Assembly (NCBI RefSeq): GCF_048771995.1
Contig: NC_133027.1
Coordinates: forward strand, 102,360,501-102,424,500
DNA: 64,000 nt
Source: Taeniopygia guttata
Taxonomy: Eukaryota; Chordata; Aves; Passeriformes; Estrildidae
Reading direction: 5' to 3'
The translations under genes were made by a program, and so were the position numbers. Numbering within the stretch: position 1 is the first letter of the stretch; each line of letters begins with the position of its first letter. The notes under the pieces are model-generated. The model had not been told where the DNA came from and made no database searches. It worked only from the letters and a program-made list of their open reading frames with translations. Below are positions 42,507-53,629 of this stretch, one piece after another.

Positions 42507-42580
42507 TACAGAGTGATCTGGTGATTAGAGCGTTGGCTGAAGCAGAGGTGAGGGTGATTTCTAGCCTGCATTTGACCCGT
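42507..42580 (+). mobile_element. tRNA-related SINE fragment (MIR-like)
   Basis: ACAGAGTGATCTGGTGATTA followed by GAGCGTTGGCTGA resembles the A-box region of a MIR or similar tRNA-derived amniote SINE (consensus of the type 'agtggttaagagcgtgggct'). It is followed by a diverged box-B-like part (GATTTCTAGCCTG). It is short and decayed, and the family name is tentative. Confidence 0.4.
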
Positions 42581-43783
42581 GTCCTTTCATTGCCTTCTTG
42601 AGCTAAAGGTGTAGCAAGTGCAGTGACTGCTTACTCACACCAGGAACCTTGACAAAAGAAGTTTATCACAAAAGAAACCAAAAACCAAATGAGTCAGGTT
42701 TGGGAAAGGTTTAAACTGCTGTGAGGTAAAGGATTTCATCTGGTGGTGTATTCAGTGGATGTAACTCTCACATGGAGGCCTCCCAAAGGGACCTGACCTT
42801 TTACGTTGTCCATCCCTTGCTTTGCAACCTCTAAGCCAGGGGCTGCCCTCGCTTTCTGGAGGTCACCATTTGGGCTCCTCAGTACTGGTATGAGCTTTTC
42901 TACAGCTGCACGAAGCACCCCAGAGGCTTTTCCTGGCAGGGTGTGCAGAGCCTGTTAAAATATCGTAGCCAGGAAAGTGTTTCAAAGGATCCTGCTGGAA
43001 ATGTTAGGAGATGCGAATCTTCCACATCCCATGTAACAGCCAAGCCGCTCAGTCACAACTACTTGGAATACACAGTAATTTCCTGTGTTTTTTCAATCTC
43101 ACTTAAACTTCTCTGACAGATGGGGAAAGATGACTAAACCAAGGGAGTTTACAAAAGTTCGTCTTGTGGTGTTTGCAAACTGTCTCTGTGAGGTCCATTT
43201 TGTCTAATGTAAACACAGCCGTGGCTGGGTGCCCAGTGCCTTTGCAGCAGCTAGTCCTGCTCAGCTGAAGGCTGCTGGGATGAGGAGTACCCAGCCAGCC
43301 AGTCCACTCTGGGGCTGAACATGAACCAGCCCTGGGGCTCAGGGGTCTTAGGGGGAGACCTTCACTCTCTGGCATTTAAACAGCATCAAGCAAAGCAGCT
43401 GTGGCTCTAAGACCAGACCAAGTTTACTATGCTGGGTCAGAGGCTTTCCAAGGAGCCTTGGGTCAGGTGTGGAAGGTTAGATAAAACTAACCAGGGCAGT
43501 AAACACTGGAGCTGTAGTTGGCCTATTGTTGCTCTCTCTAGTCTTTAAATCACTGCCAGGAAGGGAGTACACCTTAGGGAAAGTGGAGTTTCAGTTCCTT
43601 GGCTTTGCAGAAGTGGTGCAGAGTATGCAAAGCTTTTTCACCAGCTCCAGCTGAAAGGCCAGGTAGGCAAATGTTTTAACTTCTTTAATTGCTCAAGTTC
43701 CCCTTGCTGAGGAATGCAGGTTGTGTGAGGAGGAGCCACAGATGGGTGGTCTGTGTACACTCAGATGTATGGGTGAGCAGAAA

Positions 43784-43812
43784 ACCCCAAACACCAACAA
43801 AAACCCCAAAGC
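43784..43812. repeat. A-run/C-run tract
   Basis: AAAACCCCAAACACC followed by AACAAAAACCCCAAAG. It is one of several A/C (or T/G) alternating homopolymer tracts in this window. Confidence 0.7.
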
Positions 43813-46079
43813 AGAGAGATACTGACTTTGAAAAGTAACTCATCTTTTATAGCTAGTAATTCTCAATTAATTCAGCATCACTCCAGTTTACTGTGGAGAG
43901 CATTTATTCTGTCATACTAGGGTTGCAGCAGAACCTGGTCTGTGTGCTCAAGGTCAGTCCATTCCCAGCTACCTCCTGCGGTGCTGCTTTCCCTGTGGAA
44001 TACCCCACTAGGCTCATTCTTCCGTATGGTGGTCTGTGTCTGCCTCCTGAAACAGCTGGAGGCTCAGGTCCTTGCAGAGGAGGATGATGGGCTGTCAGTA
44101 GCTCGTGGTCTTCTCTCCTCGCTGATACTAGTCTGTAGCTGCCACAGTTGCACTCAGTAAGCTCAGAGGGAGCCCATAACATCCTTCTACCATCCCCTCA
44201 CTGCCTTATATGTCTAATACAGTATTTTCCCTCATGAGTTATGACTAGTACCAATGGTCTCTAGCAGTTTGCTGGCTGATATTTCAGAGATTTTTGCAGC
44301 TGGGTGATGGGTAATGAGACCCTTAGCTGGCATGAGATGATACTGTGCTGTTGATTTCTGGAGAAATTGTACCTGGTCCTATAAGCTAACCACCCACACC
44401 TTTGGTTATTGTTGGTTTTGTCTTTTCCCCTTTCCTCATTTTCTTAATCAGAATAAGTTTTGAATGACAATCCCTCTCTTCCACACCACGTTTTGTGGGG
44501 CTGCTAGCCTGTATTTGCCCCTTTAGTAAGGAAAAACCTCTGCTGGTGGGAATTGAAGTTGTGCAGCAGATTGTTTTCAAATCCAGTTTTATTCTCAAAC
44601 TCCAAAATGGTTTGTGTCCCTTAGTATATGTGTAAAATCTGTGCTCCTTCATAAATGCTAAAAACCCTTGTAATTATTTTTTTCCACTCCATCCATTACT
44701 TTTTCAGGGCAAAATCCTCTGTACTTTGGTCTATGAGTAGGTCCTGCTAACTTGACTCCTCATCCTCTTAGTGATACGGCTGCCATGGGGCCATTTATTT
44801 TTTTAAGTATATTAGTGTGTGTTTGGCTCAAAATGCAATTGTCCTTTATCTTTCTTACAAACCATCAGACAGTGAACATAAATCTAAGTGTTGCTACATA
44901 CTAAGTATAATGTACTTTCAGCATTGTTTTTTTCAAACTTACCTTCTGTGAGTCTCAACAAGTATTGCTAAAGCCACCTGCATTTCCCAATTACTGTTAA
45001 TATTGTAATTAGCATTAGCCTGAAAATAAAATTTGCCTAATTGTTAAATCTTGAGCAGCCTATGTTTTACCTGTGGAGGCTGAATATGTATTATTCCTTC
45101 TTTGACCCCTTCCTCTGTGTAACAGATTGGTTTCTGGCTTACCAGCAGACTAACTGGCATGATGACAAATCTCATTTTGTCTTTTCTGAAAGAAGTAAGG
45201 CACACAGTGTTAATGCAATCCTGTATCTCCATTGAAAGATTGCTACAATACCGAAACTTTAAAATAACCTGTAAAGGCATCACAGGCATGAAGAAAATCT
45301 TAAAATATGAGTAGGGCATAAGCTACTGTCAGATCACTTTCCTTACTTCTGCATGCAGGCTGAGACAAGGATTTTCATTGTATGAATTTATCCACCCGTT
45401 GGAAATGCCTGTTTGCTAATACTGAGGCTTAAAGATGACAGTGTAATGTCAGCTTTTGAGGTATTCCACCAGTGACCATTATAAATAAGGCATTCAGCTA
45501 TCAAGCTTGCCCTCCATTCCCAGTGATCCTCTGAGCCTCTCAAGCTGCTGATGGACCCCAGTATTACCCTTCCAGCTGCCAAAGCTCCTTTTCCCCCTTT
45601 GACTATATCCATATGCTATCAGTATCCATATTTCTCGGCTCTAGAAGCACAGGGACATGACAAATTGTCTTTTAACTGAATAGCATCATAAATAATGGAA
45701 AGACAACCAGCCTGATAACTTTATTCTTTTAATTGTCAATAGAGGAAACCTTTTTTTTAAAAAAATAACTATTATTTGGGAACTTAATTTTAATTTATAG
45801 AATGCAACCTCAGAGTTTTCTGGCTGTCATGCATCTGACACCCATGCACTAAAAATCCTTCATGATCACACAGCCCTACCCTGGTGGGTGCCGAAATCAG
45901 AACCTCAGCAGAGCCTCTGAGCTTTGACTGGATGTTTTCCCACACTGCCTCATTTTTCCCCTTTGCATAGAAGTGCTGAGAAGATACATGTGGAGGGGGA
46001 TGGTACCTGAGAGGAAAATGTAAATCAGAGCAACCTGACTGTCAAGAGGGTATCACTTTTTATTTCCTAGCTCATGTTC

Positions 46080-46720
46080 CCAGCAACAGCAGAGCTGCAA
46101 TATTAAATTGTTTTATTTTATCTCTCGGCTTGGTTTACCAGTGCCAGAATAGTTGCAGCCCCTGGAGCACAGAGGTAAGGGGACCTTGCGACTGAAAGCT
46201 TGCCTGGAGGTTTTGTTCCCCTTTGATAGGTCGGGCTGGCTCTCATTGCAGGAGCAGCTGGGAAGAAATAATTAGCATCACAAAGAGCTATATTATAGTA
46301 TTGCATTGTGCATTTGGAGCCTTCGCATACCTTCACACGTTCGGTTACGTGCTGCATAAATCTGAATTTGGGGTAGAAACGGAAAAACACATACGGAAAA
46401 GGACCTCGAGCTGTAAAGTGAAAATAATTTCAATACTCTGAGTGCGAATGTAGAGTGCCCTCAGTGCTTTGGGTATAGCGTGGCCAGGAGCTCTTCTCCC
46501 CGGCTGGTGGCTGGAAGGCTCTGAGGGGGATGCAGGGCGAGTTCTGCACACAGGAGCTGCTGGGCTGAGTGGCCGCGGGCCAGAGGCGGTGGGTTACCGA
46601 GGAGAGGGCTGAGGCTGCGAGTACTTCGTGCTTTGCTCTGTTTTCGCTGCTGGCAAACAGCAAAGCTCTGCTGTGGGAGCGTTGGCGATCCGCACGGATT
46701 TAGTTGCACAAGAGGTTGCA
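46080..46720. promoter_or_regulatory. possible regulatory element
   Basis: The left half has many homeodomain and POU-like words in a short space (AATAATTAGCAT, TATTGCATTGTGCATTTGG, GCTGCATAAAT). The right half (46,440-46,720) is a small CpG-containing GC-rich patch (GAGTGGCCGCGGGCC, GTTGGCGATCCGCACGG). No protein is recognisable in it. The combination would fit an enhancer or a minor promoter, but conservation cannot be judged without an alignment. Confidence 0.25.
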
Positions 46721-48104
46721 AACCCTGCAGAAAGCTCCTTTTACCTGTCCAGGTGCCACCCCTGCGAGCCCCCAGGTGTTGTGCCCTCTCCTCCTGTCTT
46801 GCTCACAGCAAATCTGTCCCACGTGTCTGTAACTGCCCCACGACAGAGGATGGATGGAGCCTACTACGCGCTGTGGTGTTTGCAAAACCCATGGTTCCCC
46901 CCTGCCTCATTGGGAAATAACCTTGCATGCACCATGCCTGCCCAGCTGCCCACTCACTCCTCCATTTCCACCCCCCATTTTGACTGTTTCTTTTGCTGAG
47001 GAAAATTACCCGTCCTGGGAGTTAGAAGAAATGCAGAGAATGGAGTAAGTAAGAGGAGAAAAAATTTCCCAGGGAAGGTTTTTCAGAGCTGATCCTCCCC
47101 TGGGTCCAATATCTGTCAGACGTGCTTGCAGCACGCAGCTGCATCATACTGTCAGGAAGAGGGATTTAAAATCTAACCTTCATATGCAACTCTTTCTCTT
47201 GCTCCTTTGGATTGAGAATCCCTGGCAGGGCAGGAGAGTAAATCCTCTCCTAGGAGGGCGGCTCTGTCAGCCCGGCAGGCAGCCTGTGTTGCAGCAGGGA
47301 GCTAAAAGCTCCATCCATACTGGTAGTGATTTCTGTAAAACCTGAATGTACTCTACCCAGATACTTGTAGAAATGACTCATCGAGCAAGGAGATGCAAAT
47401 TGAGCAAAGACCCTGGAAGATCCTAGTGTTCTGTCCTGGTTGTGCATGAGATAGAGAGGCTGCTGTGCCTCTACCTGAGGTAAATCGAGGGAAGAGCCAG
47501 AGATAGGCTTTAAGGACAAGACCAGAGCACTGCAATAGCACTTGATGGTTCTTAAAAGGTTGTGGTAGTTTAGGAAGCAAAAACTTTCAAAAAGTTACTA
47601 AGGACAAAATGCTGTTCAGGCTTTATGGTTATAATTGTGAAAATAAAATTTATCAGAGAAACAAATTTGTCAAAACTAACGAGACTTTTTACATTTAAAC
47701 CATACTGACATTGTGTTGTGCTTTCCTTCACAAGCAATGTCGAAAATAAGAGTTGTAGTTGAAAGAGACTGGTGAGAAAAAATTACGCAGATCTATTCTT
47801 TTGTTTACTTGGTGCACTTGACAGCCCTGAACACAATCAGGTTCTCTGCTTTGCCTGTACAGTCTGTCAGTCAGTTTTCTGACATTTGTTTGAGCCTTTA
47901 CATAGCAGCAGAGAAGACAGAACTGGATTTTATAAGGAAAATATGTCCATGGAAACACAAAGGGTGCTGATAGATTCAGTGGTAGGGAGTGTCATTGGGT
48001 GATACTTTGCATTCATCCATTTCAGGGGAAAAAATTCAGCACTGTTTGGTTTGGGTTTTTTGGGTGAGGTTGTGGGGTTTTTGGTATTGTTGTTTTGTTG
48101 TTGT

Positions 48105-48118
48105 TTTTTTTTTTTTTT
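48105..48118. repeat. poly-T tract with flanking G/T-rich sequence
   Basis: A run of about 14 T bases preceded by (TTG)n and by GGGTTTTTTGGG-type DNA from about 48,045. It is related in style to the other T-run/G-run tracts here. Confidence 0.75.
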
Positions 48119-50804
48119 AAGCAGAGACTGCTTCTTTGCAGCTTGAGAGCATAAAACACCACACATAAGCACAGGTGAAGTGTTAAAAAGCAAAAGTTTG
48201 AAAAATAAGAATCTCAGCTAAGCTCCTGGCAGGTGTGGGAGCCACAGGGCTTTAGTCCTGTCCTCACAGTGTACAGCCACAGACCCTGGGACAGTCTTCT
48301 TTGTCCATGATAAATACAGTGTGTCCCACAGGAGAAAAATCTTTCCTAGGCTCTGCAATGGTGGTTACCCTGAATGTTGTAGAGGAACCACCAGAACAGT
48401 TTCCTCTCAGCCTGTTTCTAGCACTCCAGAAACTCTGTTGCTCCTTTCTAAAACAACCACATAACTTCATCAGCCACATCCATCTACAGTGCCCATTTCC
48501 TACAGCTCACAGCACTTAGATGGAAAAATGGGGTCTATGACTTCTCTTATCCTAGCTTTGCTCTTTCATAAGAAGTGTGGTCAAGTTAAGCAAAGCATGG
48601 ATCATGTCAGACTGAGCAGAGGAGGGCCTGTACACCTCCAGTGATATCAGTAACCTGGCACAGGGGCAGACTGTTTGGGCAAGGCTTGTCAGAGATCTGC
48701 TGGGCCACATACCACACCGGGACACCCATGTAGTTATTTCCTCCTCCTTGCAGAGGTTAACTGAAGAAACAGAAATTGAGCAGGATTGAAAAGTTTTTGA
48801 GGTCAGTGAAAACAGTTGGCTGCAGTGCTAAAACCCTTGATGCTTGCCAGACCCGCTGTACTTCCTTCAGACCAGTACTGCAGAGGTCTGTAAGGCATGA
48901 AAAACCTTCCTTGAGAAACGGGAGATTAGAAAAAACAGAGTTTTGTATGTGGACTTTATGGTAAGCATATTTGCATGCATCTTCGTGCACCTCCAAGGCT
49001 TGGCAAATATTTGGAACTGCTTGGTGATTGCCAAGCCTGTACATAATGAAGGACCTCTGTGCCCAGCCCCATGTGTGGCTAAGTGATCTTTTCTGACTGT
49101 CCATTTGTCCTGGGATCTGACTTGCCCGAGACATGGAGATTCTACTTCAAAGATCTGCTTATGTTTGAATGAGACTGACTGGGGAAGAAACAGCTGCCTT
49201 ATAGCTCTCACATTGTTGTCTGGAGAAGGCTCCCAGAACTGCAGCTACACAGCATCCAAAGCTGACTGCTCTGACAGGAAGATGCATCTTTGGCATGGCC
49301 CTCTGCTGCAGGTGACCCCATGCATCCGCCCTCCTGCCCCTGGTTCTACTAATCCTAAATTCTCTCTAGTGCATAGGGGCTGTTAAGGAGCATCTACCAT
49401 GCCTTGGAACCTGGGAAATTGAGATGATTTGTGGTGTCTGAACTACAGCCTAACACTTTCTTTTTTATTCTGCTTTGCATCAACACTGCTTTGACTCAAA
49501 TTCTTTCAGACTCCACATCGTTGGACAAGAACTGCTGCCAGACTTTCTGCTTTGAAGCAGAAGAGAAACACCTCCATAATTTGCTTAGCCAGTGCCAATA
49601 TATGGGGGAAGTCTGCCACAGTGCATGCCCTGATCCTGCTTTGGGGGAATCACTTAGAGCTGTTCCTGTTTTGACAGAGCTCATTTACCTCTCCCTAACT
49701 GCTGTAATCTCTTAAGAGTGCAATTGAGGTTGTTAATGAGAGTACCTTCATAAAGAATTTCCATATGCAAATTCCCAGTCTGAACTTTACTACAACAAAG
49801 TCTGTGTTGCTGTAATGGATTTCTCTGCACCCACAACCATCATCTTTTACTCTCTGTGCACCATACTCTCCGCTACCTGCCCCGAGCTGCTTTCCACAAG
49901 CTGGAAGTTGTGAGCCTGAGTCTAATTTCACCCTTCAGTAAGCAGGGAATTCAGAAAATTCAGAAGTGCTGGGATCAACACCAGGCAGTCACATCTGTGG
50001 TGGCTTTCGGAGTCAAAGCTGTATGTGTAGCTGCTACACTGTCATTTGCTCCGAGTGGGAACCTGAAACCTCTGCAAAGCCGCCTGCCCGCAGGCAGTGG
50101 GAGGCTGTGTTTGGTGTGCCGGAGGGAGGCTGGGTGTAGCTCCTTGGAGAACGAGCACATGTGTGCACACATTCTGTGCTGGGCTGTTTCCTGGAGCACT
50201 GGCCGTGTTCTGTCTTGTCTCTGGGCTCCTTAACTCAAGGGTCATTAGGACTGTTCACTCTGGCATTTGTTCAGCCACATCCTTCTCTGTATTAGACAAT
50301 GTCTACCTTGTAGTGTTTGATCCTGATCCAGCAGAAAATCTTCCATTAGCGTGACTTCAAGAGAGGAACATATTTTTCCCGGCCTGGGTCTGTTGGAGTT
50401 AAAAACTGTGTGCTACTTTGTACATTATGACCAAATCAAACTTCCTTTCATCAGCACCAGCTGTGGTGCTTTATGCCTAAGCTGGGAATGCAGGGTAAAA
50501 ACCTCAGGGATCCAAGGCAGAGCTGGAACTGACCTGAAGCCATCATGCAGCCTCAGGTCGAGTCTGCATCTATCTCCTGTTGTACTAAGCTGTTAAAGAC
50601 GAGTATCTCAAGAAAGCCTTTCTTGTAATTTATATTTCATTAATTGGTGGATCCTCTGGAGAAATGACATGCTGAGTCAAACAGCAGAAATTCATGTCAT
50701 CTCTCAAATAAAGACTAGATGGGTTTAACAAATGTTGGAGAGGGCATAGCATACATGGAAGTGTATTTAGTCTCTGCTGATTTTGATCTTGGGAAATGAA
50801 AACA

Positions 50805-51118
50805 GAAAAACACATGTGAATTTACGAAGTGACATAAGGGTGGAAAACAGCAACACAAAGACACATGGGAAAGAGGACTATTTAAGATGGCCCTTGGCTA
50901 TAGAAGGGAGCAAGATGAAATTAAGTAAATATCAGCAAGATCTGCTAAAGTGTGGAACAGCCTCCAGAAAAAACCTGGGAGAGCCTTTACTTGAGCCACT
51001 CAACTAGCCTGGACAAGGTGCTGGAAGAGAGGCACTACAGCGAACATTTCTGCAACTGCCATAGGGCTGCAATGATCTAATAGTTCTTTCCCATCTTTAA
51101 TCTCTGTGATCCTACAGT
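50805..51118 (+). mobile_element. old CR1 LINE 3' end
   Basis: The order of landmarks follows old amniote CR1 tails: AGGACTATTTAAGATGGC, then GTGTGGAACAGCCTCCAG, then CTAGCCTGGACAAGGTGCTG, then AATGATCTAATAGTTCTTTC, ending CTCTGTGATCCTACAG. The consensus endings are of the form 'tggacaaggtgctgga..gatgacctaataggtc..tctatgattct'. The 8-bp terminal repeats are decayed. It is 5' truncated, as is usual for CR1, and supports a sauropsid (bird or reptile) origin. The left boundary is uncertain. Confidence 0.6.
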
Positions 51119-53540
51119 TAATCATCACATATTCATTGTGAAATCTTTGCTCAGAACATTTGTTAAGCCTCTATGTAACAAGTGAAAGTTTTATACTGTC
51201 TAGAAGAGGACAAATATAGGAGTTTTTTATCCAAAATTACACTAGCCAGTGGGCTTGGAGCCGTAATTTTACAGACAGAAATTTGACCTAGGTCCAAATT
51301 TTATGTCTCTACAATGGGCAGATATGAAACACAGCTTCTTTTTTTATGTCTTGTGCCACTGTAATAGATGCTGCCAAGAAATACAGATAGTGAATCAGAT
51401 GGGTGCTTTTCTCAGAGCAGTGACAGCAACTAGCAGTTACAAAGAGCTTTGGACATTTGAATGTAAGGGTGTGAACAGAGGCTGTTTTTTGCCTTATGCT
51501 TTTTTTCCCTCACATCTTTTTGCCACCATTTCAAAAGTAGAGGTTGGGTCTTGGGTGCAATGAAGATAGAGGCGGCCAGAAGAGAGTTCAAACCATTTGG
51601 AGCTACAGGAAATTCTACCTCTGATTTGTGACCTGCAAAGCATTGAGGAGGCAGGGGCAGCTGTGATCCGCAAATTTGGTTTTGTCACTCTGAAAGATGA
51701 TTATGGATCTGTAAGCAGCCCTGTGGTACTATGTAGGCTTGCACAACAATTACTTCTGGAATTACTTCTACATCACCCTGCGGGCTGTAAACTTTTAGAA
51801 TATCCCAGAAATAAGAGTAAGTTTTGGGCTCATGGGTTCCTGAGCAATGAACTGTCAGATGAGCTGTGCCCTGTTGCTCTTCCTCAGCTGTGGAGCAGGT
51901 GCAAAGTAGCACTGCTGTTCCTCCTAATCAAAGGCTCATTGCTGGATGTTGCCTGTAAATTGGAGAATGTGGTGATGGCAAAAGGGCTGCAAACAGTGGG
52001 CTGAAAGGACACAGAAGGGGAAGAGAAATGTACTGGGTCGTGGAACTGGGTCATGAATTGAAACATATTTCTCTGAAATTTGCTGCCTTCCTTTTCTGAC
52101 ATGGACAAGTAACTTCTCATTCGAGTTTCCATTTCCCTCCTTTATTTCACCACCAGCTTCACATCACTCTTCCTCTGGTTTTCTTTAACCTGATCTTCTT
52201 CCTGATAGCGCTTTTCCATATGCATGTACTAGTCCTTATGCAGCCACAGTAGCAAAGAGGCCTGCCCTGCTCTTAACCAAAACTTTCTGAACATTTTTAT
52301 TAATACTTCCCTTTTCCCTGAAACATTACCAGAGGGTCTTGACAAACAAATTGCAAAACTCTGACTTCCCTTGTAAACTTAGCATTCCATGTTCACTCCA
52401 TGCAGGATAGATGAAAGAAGCCAGGTTTTTCCATAAAAAGTTGACACTTTGTGCTCCCCACAGTGGATATGACAGGATATGGTTTAACAATGTACTAATG
52501 TCCTGATGATTTTTTGCATCCACATTATGCACATTAGTAACATGAGCAGTTCCTGGGTATGAACAGATGAGCTTCTCATGGGGTTTTTCACTGTGTCAAG
52601 CATGGGAAGCAGGAGAAGCTGGAGGAACAGGAAGGAAGCAGTTTTGCTTGTAAAGACTGTAATTTTGAGTTCAGATGGTTTTGTTTTCACCCAGAAACTT
52701 TGTGAACTGGAGTTTTCAAGTGGGTTTTGCATGTGGGTTCATTGTCTTGCCAATGTTGCGTTTTGGTTGCAAAGGGGAGACCAGGGGGAGCTGAGGCAGC
52801 TGTGTTTTGAGACAGTGCAGTGCTGATAATACTGTCCATGTTCCCCAGCTCCTAACTAGTTGGTGGCTCCAAGAGGATGAATAAGCAGTTGGTTATCCAT
52901 GGACTGCTCCAGTAGATGTTTGCATGTCATTTGGCAGCTTCTGCAGATCATCTGATAAAAGGCGAGAAAGCAACTCTACAAAAATAGAAGGAAAAAAAAA
53001 GGAAGCATTTTGCCTTACTGAGCCTTAATCATAGCCCAGAACACTTAGTGGGGAGGTCAGATGACCCATAAAATACCCCATAATTCAGTTATGCCTGGGA
53101 ATAGAGTAAACTGAGATCAGCAATAAAACAGCTTTTATACAAGCTGGGTGGATGCTGTAACATGCCAGGGTATTTTGTGAGTAGTGCCTTTTGGGGCTGT
53201 GTTATGGCAAGTTGCATTTTGCATGGGCTATGTCCAGAGATGATCTTCCTTTGGCATTTCTTCTTTTTGTTATTACATTTCCTGCTGTGTACAGCCACAG
53301 AGCAGAGACAGTTTGTGTGCTTGCCTGGCATTCTTAAGCAGTGGAATTGGAAGTCAGGCTGAAGGAGTCCTAGGTAGAAAGGGAAAGAGGAGTGTAATAG
53401 TGCAGTAGTGTTGCATCTGCCAAAAAGTTGTGAGCTAAAACCCATCACAATATTTTGTACTATTTTGGGCCCAAAAAGGGATGCCTTTATACAATCTTTC
53501 CAATTATACTGTACCTTACTGGTCTCTACCATTCCTGGTT

Positions 53541-53541
<1 letters not shown>

Positions 53542-53575
<34 letters not shown>
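53542..53575. repeat. poly-T tract (T34)
   Basis: The longest homopolymer in the window, 34 T bases. It ends 18 bases before a perfect hairpin. Confidence 0.95.
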
Positions 53576-53576
<1 letters not shown>

Positions 53577-53593
53577 TGATCCTTCTCTTCAGT

Positions 53594-53625
53594 GGATATT
53601 TCCTGAAATGCTTCAGGAAATATCC
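53594..53625. other. perfect 14-bp inverted repeat (hairpin)
   Basis: GGATATTTCCTGAA (53594-53607) is the exact reverse complement of TTCAGGAAATATCC (53612-53625), with the 4-base loop ATGC. It contains the STAT-like word TTCCTGAA and its mirror TTCAGGAA. Pairing does not extend outwards. Confidence 0.95.
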
Positions 53626-53629
53626 TGTC

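Larger units (their letters stand above)
40400..53500. other. intergenic DNA right of SERTAD4
   Basis: About 13 kb without a recognised gene. By human gene order this should be the SERTAD4-HHAT interval, but no HHAT coding segment was seen. It includes SINE- and CR1-like fossils (42.51-42.58 and about 50.81-51.12 kb), possible regulatory DNA at 46.1-46.7 kb and an odd leucine-rich open frame at 51.60-52.00 kb. Other ORFs of up to 125 codons overlap on both strands and look like chance. Confidence 0.65.
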
